Assembly (NCBI GenBank): GCA_034722275.1
Contig: JAYENW010000033.1
Location: 1 to 17,829 of the forward strand
Source: M55B177 sp034722275
GTDB lineage: Bacteria > Chloroflexota > Dehalococcoidia > GIF9 > AB-539-J10
DNA: 17,829 nt
Direction: 5' to 3'
Shown: one piece after another, positions 1 to 7,001 of the stretch
Position numbering within the stretch: the first letter of the stretch is position 1
Layout: each line of letters opens with the position of its first letter
Notes under the pieces: generated by a model
What the model saw: the letters and a program-made list of their open reading frames with translations, nothing else
The model's database searches: none
What the model was told of the DNA's origin: nothing
Translations under genes and position numbers: made by a program

Positions 1-547
1 GGGAGCAGCTACCCCAACGGGTCTTTTGCCCTCGTATGAGAATTCGGTTATAGGTGAGCTCCAAGCGAGCACTCAGTTTGTCTGCCCTCTCGTTTATCAG
101 TTTCGCGGCCTGCATTCGATACCACTGCTCCAGTACCAAATTCAATCTGCTGCTCGCTGATCCAGTGGCCACTACCAGCCTGTTCCTCTCCAGCTTTATG
201 CTGTTAGCATTCCTCTGGTTTTGTCGTTTTACCACCTCCAAATTTCGGCCAAGATAAGAAATGGTGTCGCCACTTTTGAGTTCCTTTTTGTCAGAAAGCA
301 ATTGGACTTGCCCGTACTTTGTAAGCTTGTCCAAGATCCAGTTGCCCTTCGACTCTAAAAGAGCAGGAAGATGCTTGAGCTTATAAGAGTTGGGAATCAC
401 CACTGTAAGGCCCGTTTCTTGTCTCACCTCGAGCCGGACGTGCTTCGCCCTGGCGCTACGCTTGATGATGTACGAAATGGTTTGGCCGTTAACAGTGATT
501 TTGCGTTCCCCCACGATGGTCAACTGGGGGTGGGTTGTTTGAACCAT
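1..547 (-). CDS. YgjP/DUF45-type M48-like metallopeptidase, 3' truncated by window edge
   Basis: Reading from an ATG at 547 toward base 1 gives an uninterrupted frame of 182 codons that leaves the window. Residues 16-60 (KITVNGQTISYIIKRSARAK and following) match the N-terminal beta-rich part of the YgjP-like family (PF01863), and the visible end, GQKTRWGSCS at about residues 173-182, is that family's hallmark just before the zinc-binding HExxH. The HExxH lies off the window, so catalytic competence cannot be judged. Family members are putative zinc proteases, often found beside type I restriction genes or other DNA-processing genes. The start has only a weak purine-rich stretch upstream (AGAG). 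The gene is divergent from the 67-aa/nuclease pair that starts at 846. The family call is confident; the role is unknown. Confidence 0.85.
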   Translation of the reverse strand, partial: MVQTTHPQLTIVGERKITVNGQTISYIIKRSARAKHVRLEVRQETGLTVVIPNSYKLKHLPALLESKGNWILDKLTKYGQVQLLSDKKELKSGDTISYLGRNLEVVKRQNQRNANSIKLERNRLVVATGSASSRLNLVLEQWYRMQAAKLINERADKLSARLELTYNRILIRGQKTRWGSCS

Positions 548-845
548 ATCTCTAGTTTAACTATTCAAGGATTAGGTGTCCACAGCCAGGTGTCAAAAAA
601 GGGGGCCATATGTAGCAGTCTATTAGCAGGAAAAGGTATGACTGACATGATACGCATACGAAGATGTCACATTCTAGCGGAATGTTACCCCGGCTCTACT
701 TGTTGTAATCAGCCGCACGCCCGTCGTGTCTTTGCATAAGTTGAATCACTCATGCTGGAACGGTATACTTGATTTACCGCGCGCTAGGAGCGATTAATCT
801 CAATTTAGTGTGACCAGGAAAGGTTTTGGAAAAGGTTGTACGTAA
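548..845. other. Intergenic region between divergent genes
   Basis: About 300 bases separate the metallopeptidase start (547, minus) from the 67-aa gene (846, plus). It must hold divergent promoters, but no convincing -35/-10 pair is visible; the best plus-strand candidate, TTGATT near 769 with TTAATC near 794, has a spacer that is too long. A short open frame runs into the region on the plus strand, but it is antisense to the metallopeptidase and has no family resemblance. No RNA gene seen. Confidence 0.4.
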
Positions 846-1049
846 ATGAGAATTGTAAGAACTGGCGAAAATCAGTACCGGGTTGAGGGTCTTGACCGAA
901 ATACACTGAGAGATGTGCCCAAAGAGTTACAGGTGTATGTGACTAAGGCTCACGAAAAAGGGTACGGCGGCTATTCGTTTGATCCCGTCATTAGACTGAT
1001 TGTGACCAAGAATCTTGAGCGAATGAAGATAAAGCAAACGAATGTATAA
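846..1049 (+). CDS. Hypothetical 67-aa protein upstream of nuclease
   Basis: A 67-residue protein starting MRIVRTGENQYRVEGLD. I do not recognise a family. The N-terminal third could form a short beta hairpin (IVRTGENQYRVEGL) and the C-terminus is lysine/arginine-rich (VTKNLERMKIKQTNV). It has no signal peptide or membrane segment. The start codon has a purine-rich AAAGG about ten bases upstream, a weak ribosome site. It ends 28 bases before the nuclease-like gene on the same strand, so the two are probably co-transcribed and this may be a small partner or regulator. That role is inference from position only. Confidence 0.5.
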   Translation: MRIVRTGENQYRVEGLDRNTLRDVPKELQVYVTKAHEKGYGGYSFDPVIRLIVTKNLERMKIKQTNV

Positions 1050-1077
1050 CCATAATTTACTACGAGGAGGCATAGAC

Positions 1078-1779
1078 ATGGTGGCGAGCAGAGAACGGCC
1101 AATAGAGCGGCAAAAACTGCGTGAGCAGACGTCTGACGTGGTTCAAGAGTTCGATAGACATTTTCGAAACTGGGTAAGAGTTGCATGCGAAGATTGGGGG
1201 TATGCCATGCCCCCCGAAACATACTTTGCCAAAGTATATGAGAGACTTCCCGAAGGATTAAGAGCTTTGCTAGGTTTAGGTCTTAAGAGTGGGCTCGTTA
1301 TCTCAAAAGGCCGGACCTTTACTCTTAGAGGTTTACCATCTGAGAAAGGCCCATATAACTGGTTCAGCCATTATGCCGGTGCTAAAGAACCTGCTCCCAA
1401 TTGGGAGTATTTCGTGCACGTGACTGAATTTATTCGGTTCCACACAATAGCAGCTGCGAACCGTCTTTCAGTCACCTTTGAGGATGATACCATGGATATC
1501 GCTCTCTATCAGGATAATAGACTTCTTATTTACTGTGAAGTTAAGGAGAAGGTTAGCCAGATACAAAAACTAATTAAGGAAATCAAAGCTTATCAATTGG
1601 GTGTGGACTTTGCCGCACCAGACCGCGGTAATGACCCACTACGTAAAGCAAAGTGTATTGTGCAGCGAAAACCGGAGTATTTTGTGGGAGTTGCGATTGG
1701 AGCACGTTTCGAATATAGGGTAATTTATCCGGAAGACAAAGGTTTTCAACTGATAAGAGACGTGGTTCCCTTGATATAG
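1078..1779 (+). CDS. PD-(D/E)XK nuclease-like protein
   Basis: A 233-residue protein. I chose the ATG at 1078 because GAGGAGG at 1064-1070 lies seven bases upstream; the frame is open back to 1042 but that start has no ribosome site. The N-terminal ~100 residues look helical. Residues 109-160 carry the pattern of a PD-(D/E)XK nuclease core: a helix with E117 (EYFVHVTEFIRFH), then D140 in TMDIALY, a strand and E154-x-K156 in LLIYCEVKEK. Cleavage chemistry in this fold uses the D...ExK triad with Mg2+; that is established for the superfamily, while assignment of this protein rests on my reading of the motif. It lies in a cluster with a YgjP-type peptidase and an ATPase, which would suit a restriction or defence role. 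Substrate unknown. Confidence 0.6.
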   Translation: MVASRERPIERQKLREQTSDVVQEFDRHFRNWVRVACEDWGYAMPPETYFAKVYERLPEGLRALLGLGLKSGLVISKGRTFTLRGLPSEKGPYNWFSHYAGAKEPAPNWEYFVHVTEFIRFHTIAAANRLSVTFEDDTMDIALYQDNRLLIYCEVKEKVSQIQKLIKEIKAYQLGVDFAAPDRGNDPLRKAKCIVQRKPEYFVGVAIGARFEYRVIYPEDKGFQLIRDVVPLI

Positions 1780-1962
1780 AGCAAAAGCCGTTTGCCATTA
1801 AGCAGGCGAATAGAACCATCCCATGTAACAAAAGGGCGAAATGTGCAATTCCCCTCACTTGATAAATCACAAGACCTTCCGAAAAGTTTAACTGTTTGAT
1901 AGTGAGTAAAAGTTAGGGCAGATGTGATACTATACGCAGCAGCGATAGATTAGGGGAATGTA

Positions 1963-2090
1963 GTGAACGCCTGGAACTGGACACATCGGGTCAGGAAGGT
2001 TGGCAAGATGCTTTCTGTTTCACCACAGAGGTACAGTCTAGAATTAAAAATCATTCCTCCCTTCAGGCTCATCTTGTATTGGAAGGGGCT
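1963..2090 (+). repeat. Dispersed intergenic repeat, copy 1
   Basis: The first of three related ~110-128-bp copies in this window (others at 6635-6744 and, inverted, 9772-9894). Conserved blocks in order are CCTGGAACTGGACAC, AGATGCTTTCTG, TTTCACCA, GGTACAGTC and a distal CAGGCTCA followed by CTTGTATTGGAAG. CTGGAC near the left end can pair with GTCTAG about 60 bases later, allowing one G-T pair. This copy lies between the 3' ends of the convergent nuclease and ATPase genes. It has no coding potential. Confidence 0.8.
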
Positions 2091-2091
2091 C

Positions 2092-2817
2092 CTAAAGTTC
2101 GCTTAGGTGCTCGTGTCCGTGGCCCATGAAGTCCTTGTAGATTTGGAAGTGTTCTGTTTCCTCATATCGGACCGGTTTGACCGGGATGTAGTCGAAGCTA
2201 AAAATCGTTGCGCCTGGGCATGCCATGAGAATTGGGCATTGGGTAGCAATAATAAATTGAGCATCCCCCCTTTGACTAAAGACCTTGAGCATTTTAAGTA
2301 ACTCCAACTGGTTTTTTGGTGACAGAGCTGTCTCTGGTTCGTCCATGAAATAAATCCCTTTGATTCTGTACCGGGCCTCAAAAAGTGAGATAAGGGACTG
2401 CCCATGGGATTGAGTTAGTAAGGACTTCCCGCCAAAATATTTCAATATCCCGGGATCCGCTGCCGCAGATCCATCTAAGAATCTGACAAAATCCTGAAAT
2501 ATTTGGGAGGAAAAAAATGACCCATAGACAGGTCCATCAGTCCACTCAACATCAATAAAGTCAAATAGCCTTTCTTCATAGGGGTTAAGTTCAAAGCGAC
2601 GGTTGAGTAAATCAGCTTCCCATATATAAACACCACACTTGCGGCACATAGCTTTCAGCAGCGTCGACTTCCCCGTGCCATTTTCGCCTACAAAGAAGGT
2701 TACTGGCCCGGTAAATACCATATTTTGGGTTTTCTGGAGGATTTTCAGGCTAAAAGGATACTTTCCCTCTGTTGGATACTTTTCAGGATAAAGCGTGACT
2801 TTCTTAAGATGCACCAT
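2092..2817 (-). CDS. AAA/ABC-type ATPase (COG3910-like)
   Basis: A 241-residue soluble ATPase. The ATG at 2817 is preferred over the upstream in-frame ATG at 2835 because GGAGG lies six bases before it. Walker A is GENGTGKST (44-52), an ABC-signature-like SHGQS falls at 137-141, and Walker B is IYFMDEPETALSP (155-167). These features and the length match the small stand-alone ABC-type ATPases of the COG3910 type. The position expected for the H-loop histidine reads ATQCP (191-195), with Gln instead of His, which may affect hydrolysis. It is convergent with the nuclease gene and separated from it by a dispersed repeat. Similar ATPases occur in defence and DNA-repair contexts; function here is unknown. 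Confidence 0.8.
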   Translation of the reverse strand: MVHLKKVTLYPEKYPTEGKYPFSLKILQKTQNMVFTGPVTFFVGENGTGKSTLLKAMCRKCGVYIWEADLLNRRFELNPYEERLFDFIDVEWTDGPVYGSFFSSQIFQDFVRFLDGSAAADPGILKYFGGKSLLTQSHGQSLISLFEARYRIKGIYFMDEPETALSPKNQLELLKMLKVFSQRGDAQFIIATQCPILMACPGATIFSFDYIPVKPVRYEETEHFQIYKDFMGHGHEHLSEL

Positions 2818-2882
2818 TGTGTTCCTCCAATACATGCAAGCTGCAGCAAGCTTTGCATTCGGTACTATTGATATACTCGCAT

Positions 2883-2912
2883 ATTATAGCCTATTCGTTA
2901 TGTTTTCTATAA
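2883..2912 (-). promoter_or_regulatory. Possible promoter for the ATPase gene
   Basis: On the minus strand a perfect TATAAT (2888-2883) lies about 65 bases upstream of the ATPase start. The best -35 is a weak TTATAG with an 18-base spacer. Between this box and the gene is an imperfect hairpin (about 2836-2858, AGCT arms) that could fall in the leader. Confidence 0.35.
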
Positions 2913-2944
2913 TTGACATCAGAAACTCATGCCTCAATAGTAGT

Positions 2945-2973
2945 TTGATTTGGTGGTGTTGTGTTTTTATAAT
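2945..2973 (+). promoter_or_regulatory. Sigma70-type promoter for the lipoprotein gene
   Basis: TTGATT (2945-2950), a 17-base spacer and a perfect TATAAT (2968-2973) lie 60 bases upstream of the lipoprotein start, giving a predicted leader of about 54 bases. Confidence 0.55.
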
Positions 2974-3033
2974 AGTCAGGAGAATGCCTGGTATGAGCAG
3001 CGAAGCGTGCTAGTTAATTGAAAGGAGGTGCAC

Positions 3034-3456
3034 ATGAGAAAGATACTCAGGTTCACATTCATTCCTATATTGCTTCTGGCCGCGGTTAGCGGGGTAATCG
3101 CTTGCTCATCTACCCCCACGCCGACCTCGACCACCCCAAATGTTGCCGCTATCCGAGCTTATGCTGATCCCGCGACAGAAACTGCCCTGCAGGGTCTAAG
3201 TGAGCACAACCTGGCGAAATATACTCAGTATGCTAACTCAGAGTTCAAAGCAGCAGTAACTCAAGAGATTCGGGATAACACCGCGGCTCAGATAAATAGC
3301 CAGCTTGGTAGTTTTGTATCTATAGAGTTCTTAAGGACAGAGGAGCAAGACGGCTATACTATTGTCTACTACAAAGCCAAGTATTCCAGGGGAGAAGTAG
3401 GTATCCGGATGGTTTTTGACAAAGACCACCTGGTAGCCGGCCAATGGTTCGAATAG
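3034..3456 (+). CDS. Lipoprotein, DUF3887-like
   Basis: A 140-residue secreted lipoprotein. The ATG at 3034 has AAAGGAGGTG immediately upstream; an in-frame GTG at 3028 is part of that ribosome site. Residues 1-23 are a signal peptide (positive MRKILR, then a hydrophobic stretch) ending in the lipobox V-I-A-C with C24 as the lipidation site, followed by a Ser/Thr/Pro linker (24-39). The remainder (about 45-140; e.g. LSEHNLAKYTQYANSEFKA and GEVGIRMVFDKDHLVAGQWF) resembles the small DUF3887/NTF2-like fold found in surface lipoproteins. The partner or ligand is unknown. It is transcribed from a likely promoter at 2945. The gene for a membrane protease-like protein follows 124 bases downstream. 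Confidence 0.75.
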   Translation: MRKILRFTFIPILLLAAVSGVIACSSTPTPTSTTPNVAAIRAYADPATETALQGLSEHNLAKYTQYANSEFKAAVTQEIRDNTAAQINSQLGSFVSIEFLRTEEQDGYTIVYYKAKYSRGEVGIRMVFDKDHLVAGQWFE

Positions 3457-3580
3457 TACTCTCTGCCCACAATTGATACCAATGTATGCTTCCCGATGGC
3501 ACCAAACATATCTCGCATTGATTCTGGGGAGCCTTTCTGAAGCATAGAATGGTGCCCAAAGAAGGGAATAAAGGAAAAGC

Positions 3581-4378
3581 TTGCTAAATCAGATAATCGC
3601 GTTCTTCTTGTCCGCCTTCAGGTTCCCGGGGCTTAGCTGGACGTTAATTCTACTCGCCATCGCTCTTGGGTTGGCCTTCGGCTCAGCCTGGCTCGCAGTC
3701 TACTGGCCACCGCTAAGAAAAAGACCATGGCTCTGGGTTGTAGGTATTGGAAGCGCTCTCCTTACCTGGACAGTCATTGCCTTCGTCCAGATACCGCTTC
3801 AGTCCTGGACAGGACAGGTGCTGCTTCATTTCTGGAATCAGATAACACTTAAACAGTGGCTGCTCCTCGCAGGTATTCCACAGATCCTTCTTAGTGGTCT
3901 CGTCCAGGAAGGGTCAAAACTAGTTCCAGTGGTGTTTTACTGGTGGCGGAATCACCGCAGCCTAGACCCAAGAACCGGGTTGCTTGCTGGGGCAATAGCC
4001 GGGGCAGGTTTCGGCATTTTTGAAGCCGTGTGGGTACATAATACTATATTCCCCGCTGGTTGGACCTGGCAAACAGTCGAAGCAAATGGCTTGGTAGCCT
4101 TGCTTGGATTCGGGGAGAGATTCTTCAGTATAGGTTTTCATATCGGCGTTTCTGCTCTAGCAGGTTACGGCCTTGCCACAGGTCGAGGCTGGCAGTTTTA
4201 TCTGGTGGCTTCTCTACTACATGGCGCCACGAATTACTCAGTTGTCCTGCTGCAAAAAGGGGTACTGACTGCGTTACAGGTAGAAATCTACATAGCAGCG
4301 CTCGCAATAGCAATTACTGCCACGGCTTTGTGGCTTCGCTGGCACAAGCCCAATCGGGATAGCGAAATTCACCAATGA
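3581..4378 (+). CDS. PrsW/YhfC-like intramembrane metalloprotease
   Basis: A 265-residue polytopic membrane protein with about seven hydrophobic segments. It starts with TTG at 3581, supported by AAGGA five bases upstream. Four spaced acidic/histidine motifs inside membrane segments match the PrsW/YhfC superfamily of putative membrane metalloproteases: E110-G-S-K113 (VQEGSKLVPV), F147-E148-A in GAGFGIFEAVW, H187 in ERFFSIGFHIGVSAL and H214 in LLHGATNY. In the characterised family member PrsW (Bacillus) such residues are needed for cleavage of an anti-sigma factor; here the substrate is unknown. The C-terminus is cytosolic and basic (LRWHKPNR). The neighbouring lipoprotein is a possible but unproven partner. 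Confidence 0.7.
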   Translation: MLNQIIAFFLSAFRFPGLSWTLILLAIALGLAFGSAWLAVYWPPLRKRPWLWVVGIGSALLTWTVIAFVQIPLQSWTGQVLLHFWNQITLKQWLLLAGIPQILLSGLVQEGSKLVPVVFYWWRNHRSLDPRTGLLAGAIAGAGFGIFEAVWVHNTIFPAGWTWQTVEANGLVALLGFGERFFSIGFHIGVSALAGYGLATGRGWQFYLVASLLHGATNYSVVLLQKGVLTALQVEIYIAALAIAITATALWLRWHKPNRDSEIHQ

Positions 4379-4553
4379 CTTAAAGGTAAGCGTCCTACCG
4401 TACTGCGCTGCCCTAGCAGCAAACAATCGCCTGGAAGCCACAGAAAGGTCAGGAGACGACTCTATCAGGGATTGACCCTGAGTAGTGGTGTCTGTAGAAT
4501 TTAAATTGGGTTTCAGTTCAATACAGTAGGGCTTACGGAGCCAGCAAAACTGA

Positions 4554-5225
4554 ATGGGTGCAGAAGAATTTTCTCAGTTTAATCACGTTTTATTGAAGAA
4601 AGCCCTCAACATATGCCTAAAGTGCTGCGATTCCGTGTTTAATCTCCTTTTCTATCTTCCCTGTGGCGGCGAGACATCCTTTCGAAGGAGGTGCGTGAAG
4701 TTTGCTGCTCTGAAAGCAGGGGATTGGATTCTGGACGTATGCTGTGGCGCTGGAGAGCTAACAACTGTGATAGCAAGGCAAGGATTCACAGGACAGGTGG
4801 TGGGAGTAGATATTTCTGAGTCTGCACTGGAGATAGCTAGAACGAAAACCCAGCATACCCCGGTCACTTTCCTGCGAGCCAGCGCCAGTGATTTACCGCT
4901 TGATTCATCTCGATTCGACAGGTGCTTTATTTCATTCGGGCTACACCATATGTCGGAACAGGAAAGGCAGAAGACACTGACAGAGATTCACCGAATTCTA
5001 GCACGCCAAGGCACTCTATATATCATTGAATACAACTTGCCAGAAAAGGGACCAAGAAGGCTGGCCGCGATTGCTTTTGCTAAGCTTGACAAGAGTGAGG
5101 AAGCCTATGAAATGCTGAAAAACGGAAGTCCAATCAGGGAAATCAAACAAGGTGGGTTTGAAATGGAAAGACGGGGCTTGACTTGCCAGGGTATAATTCA
5201 ATTACTTCAGGTGGTTAAAAAATAG
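4554..5225 (+). CDS. Class I SAM-dependent methyltransferase
   Basis: A 223-residue methyltransferase with a UbiE/COQ5-like Rossmann core. Motif I is ILDVCCGAGE (59-68), followed by the acidic adenosyl-binding motif VVGVDIS about 20 residues later, then LRASASDLPL and the motif IV strand FDRCFISFGLHHM. The N-terminal region (about residues 1-50) is Cys-rich (CLKCCDSVFNLLFYLPCGGE), unusual for the family. The start at 4554 has only a distant CGGAG at 4536-4540, so the true start could be a later codon. Substrate cannot be inferred. The gene stands alone, with no obvious quinone-pathway neighbours, so I give no gene symbol. Confidence 0.8.
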   Translation: MGAEEFSQFNHVLLKKALNICLKCCDSVFNLLFYLPCGGETSFRRRCVKFAALKAGDWILDVCCGAGELTTVIARQGFTGQVVGVDISESALEIARTKTQHTPVTFLRASASDLPLDSSRFDRCFISFGLHHMSEQERQKTLTEIHRILARQGTLYIIEYNLPEKGPRRLAAIAFAKLDKSEEAYEMLKNGSPIREIKQGGFEMERRGLTCQGIIQLLQVVKK

Positions 5226-5289
5226 CCTGCGCTCTGATTGACTGTCTTCTGGACCTGTGAATCCCGCTCATATTTTACAAGTGGGCGAA

Positions 5290-5318
5290 TTGTTCCTGCT
5301 CTAAATGTTGGATATAAT
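5290..5318 (+). promoter_or_regulatory. Candidate promoter upstream of the flavoprotein gene
   Basis: TTGTTC (5290-5295), a 17-base spacer and a perfect TATAAT (5313-5318). Its predicted transcript starts near 5325 and would give the flavoprotein a leader of about 180 bases, which also contains a 16-codon ORF (5328-5378). A second -10-like TATACT at 5470-5475 lies closer to the gene but lacks a good -35. Confidence 0.45.
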
Positions 5319-5502
5319 GAGGGCAGAATGAGAGCGAACATAGAAATCGCAGGGCAAAATTCAAAGTTGCTCGGATAGGGTGAAGCTAAAGGAAAAATAA
5401 GCGCACTGCAGTTATGCCCAAGTGATACGAAATTGCGGTTGTTTGTGTTTCAAGATGGTATAAACTACTTATACTAAGAATAAAATAATAAGGAGGGTGA
5501 AA

Positions 5503-6513
5503 ATGGGAAAAGACATAGAGAAAAGGGATGTAATTATCATTGGTGCGGGGCCTGCCGGACTTTCAGCAGCGATTTTTACTCAGCTCGACGGCTGGAGCAC
5601 CCTGATTCTGGAGAGCGATTGGGTAGGTGGACAGGGAGCTATTGCTTACACGGTTGCCAACTATCCAGGTTTTCTACCCGGTGATGGCAAAGTGCTTATG
5701 GAGAACATGGAAAGGCAAGTGACTTTGCCTCCACCCGCCGGCGTAGGAGCTGAGTTGAAGCATGAGAAGGTGATAGACATCGATTCCGACGAGCTTATAG
5801 TCGCTACCAACACAAAGGGATATAAAGGAAAGGCTATCATTTTGGCCACAGGCAGCGAAATGCAGCGTTTAGGCATTCCGGGAGAGAAGAAGTTTATGGG
5901 GAAAGGAGTGTCATACTATGCTGTTCGTGATGCGGATAAGTTCGTTGGGAAGAAGGTTTTGGTAGTTGGAGGCGGAAATGCAACGGCGAAAAGCGCTCTG
6001 GTGGCTAAAAGCAAGGCCGATGAAGTTATTCTGGTTCATCGCAGGGAGTCAATGAGAGGATATGCGCTAATGGTAAAGAGGTTGCAAAAAGAAGGGGTTA
6101 AGATTCGGTATAACACTGAAGTAAAGGAGATAAAGGGTGATGATGAAGTTGAAAGAGCAGTATTAGTCAACAACAAAACTGGTATGGAAGAGGAGATAGC
6201 GGTTAATTGGGTGGTGATTTGCGTAGGCCCGGTGCCAAATACCGAGCTGCCGCGAAAGATGGGACTTAAGATGACCAACGAATTTGTGAAGGTTGATGAT
6301 CAGCTGAGAACCAGCAGGAAGGGAATATTTGCCTGTGGAGAACTAATCCCCGGTCATCGCCATCTCATTAGTTCGGCTGCGGAGGGGGCCTCCGCTGGAA
6401 TGGCTGCTAGCGAGTATTTGGCGTTGGAGATGGTGAAACGGGGAGAGATGTTTGAGGGCGCTAAGGATGGGAAATACGCCGATGAGTACCTGGCTATGTT
6501 GAAGGGAGATTGA
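5503..6513 (+). CDS. Thioredoxin-reductase-like NAD(P)/FAD oxidoreductase lacking CxxC
   Basis: A 336-residue two-dinucleotide-domain flavoprotein. The ATG at 5503 follows AGGAGGG at 5491-5497; the in-frame GTG at 5497 overlaps that site. FAD-binding GAGPAG is at 14-19, GGQG in the first domain, ATGSE near 125, the second Rossmann GGGNA at 156-160, the NADPH-type HRRESMR and the C-terminal FAD motif GIFACGE. The sequence aligns along its whole length with thioredoxin reductase, but the redox-active site that reads S-Y-C-x-x-C-D in TrxR is S137-Y-Y-A-V-R-D143, so both cysteines are absent. TrxR-type ferredoxin-NADP+ reductases (YumC type) also lack the pair, so a ferredoxin or other electron-transfer role is more likely than thioredoxin reduction; that is inference. 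Confidence 0.85.
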   Translation: MGKDIEKRDVIIIGAGPAGLSAAIFTQLDGWSTLILESDWVGGQGAIAYTVANYPGFLPGDGKVLMENMERQVTLPPPAGVGAELKHEKVIDIDSDELIVATNTKGYKGKAIILATGSEMQRLGIPGEKKFMGKGVSYYAVRDADKFVGKKVLVVGGGNATAKSALVAKSKADEVILVHRRESMRGYALMVKRLQKEGVKIRYNTEVKEIKGDDEVERAVLVNNKTGMEEEIAVNWVVICVGPVPNTELPRKMGLKMTNEFVKVDDQLRTSRKGIFACGELIPGHRHLISSAAEGASAGMAASEYLALEMVKRGEMFEGAKDGKYADEYLAMLKGD

Positions 6514-6630
6514 TTTTTCAGTTAAGGGAGCGGTTTTGCTTAACAATATAAATTTGGGGATATGGTTGTAAATACATAGGACTTGAGATATGCTCCCGAT
6601 ATTAAACAGTTGTCCAGAAGGTGCAGCATA

Positions 6631-6646
6631 AGGGGGGTAACCCCCT
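6631..6646. other. G/C hairpin at the edge of repeat copy 2
   Basis: AGGGGG-GTAA-CCCCCT forms a perfect 6-bp stem with a 4-base loop. It is not followed by a T-run, so it is not a classic intrinsic terminator. It overlaps the left border of repeat copy 2. Confidence 0.45.
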
Positions 6647-6744
6647 GGAAGGGCACATCCGGTCAGGAAAATCGACAAGATGCTTTCTGCTTCACCATAG
6701 GGGTACAGTCCACAGCCTCAGGCTCACCTTGTATTGGAAGAGCC
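6635..6744 (+). repeat. Dispersed intergenic repeat, copy 2
   Basis: A shorter and more diverged copy of the element at 1963 and 9772. It keeps CCCCTGGAA, GGTCAGGAA, AAGATGCTTTCTG, TTCACCA, GGGGTACAGTCCA and CAGGCTCACCTTGTATTGGA but lacks about 20 bases after GTCCA. The CTGGAC arm is mutated (GGGCAC), so the long-range stem of the other copies is lost. It sits in the 488-base gap between the flavoprotein and the asparagine-synthase-like gene. Confidence 0.75.
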
Positions 6745-6858
6745 AGAGGATTGAGAAAGAATTGGTGGCGGTGTAGAATACTTAACACTGGAGGTATCAA
6801 GACCAGGAGTTTTTACAGGAGAATTGGGACATTACCGAAGGAAAACTTCGGCTTGGTC

Positions 6859-7000
6859 ATGAAGTCTTCGGATTTATTTGACAACCTCAAAAAATTTGGG
6901 GCCAATTTGTTCCTGTTGGATGTAAAAAGTGAAAATTGAAGCAGTACTACAGTATGCTCGGGAAAGTGCAAAAATCCCTGTAAGTGCTGCGGGAGGCTAA
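6859..7000 (+). pseudogene. Possible frameshifted small ORF upstream of the asparagine-synthase-like gene
   Basis: From ATG 6859 the frame reads MKSSDLFDNLKKFGANLF and then LLDVKSEN, stopping at 6939. The +1 frame from GTG 6929 continues VKIEAVLQYARESAKIPVS, then AAGG, and stops at 7000, just before the next gene. Together they read like one ~45-residue protein broken by a single frameshift, but I do not recognise a family and each piece is too short for coding statistics. A 6-bp stem hairpin, CCGAAG-GAAAA-CTTCGG (6835-6851), lies directly upstream and could act in regulation. Confidence 0.3.
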
Positions 7001-7001
7001 G

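Noticed and set aside
6583..6939. Long plus-strand frame upstream of the asparagine-synthase-like gene
   Set aside because: Its first two thirds run through repeat copy 2 and read as random, Cys/Arg-rich sequence; only the last 26 codons look protein-like and are treated separately.
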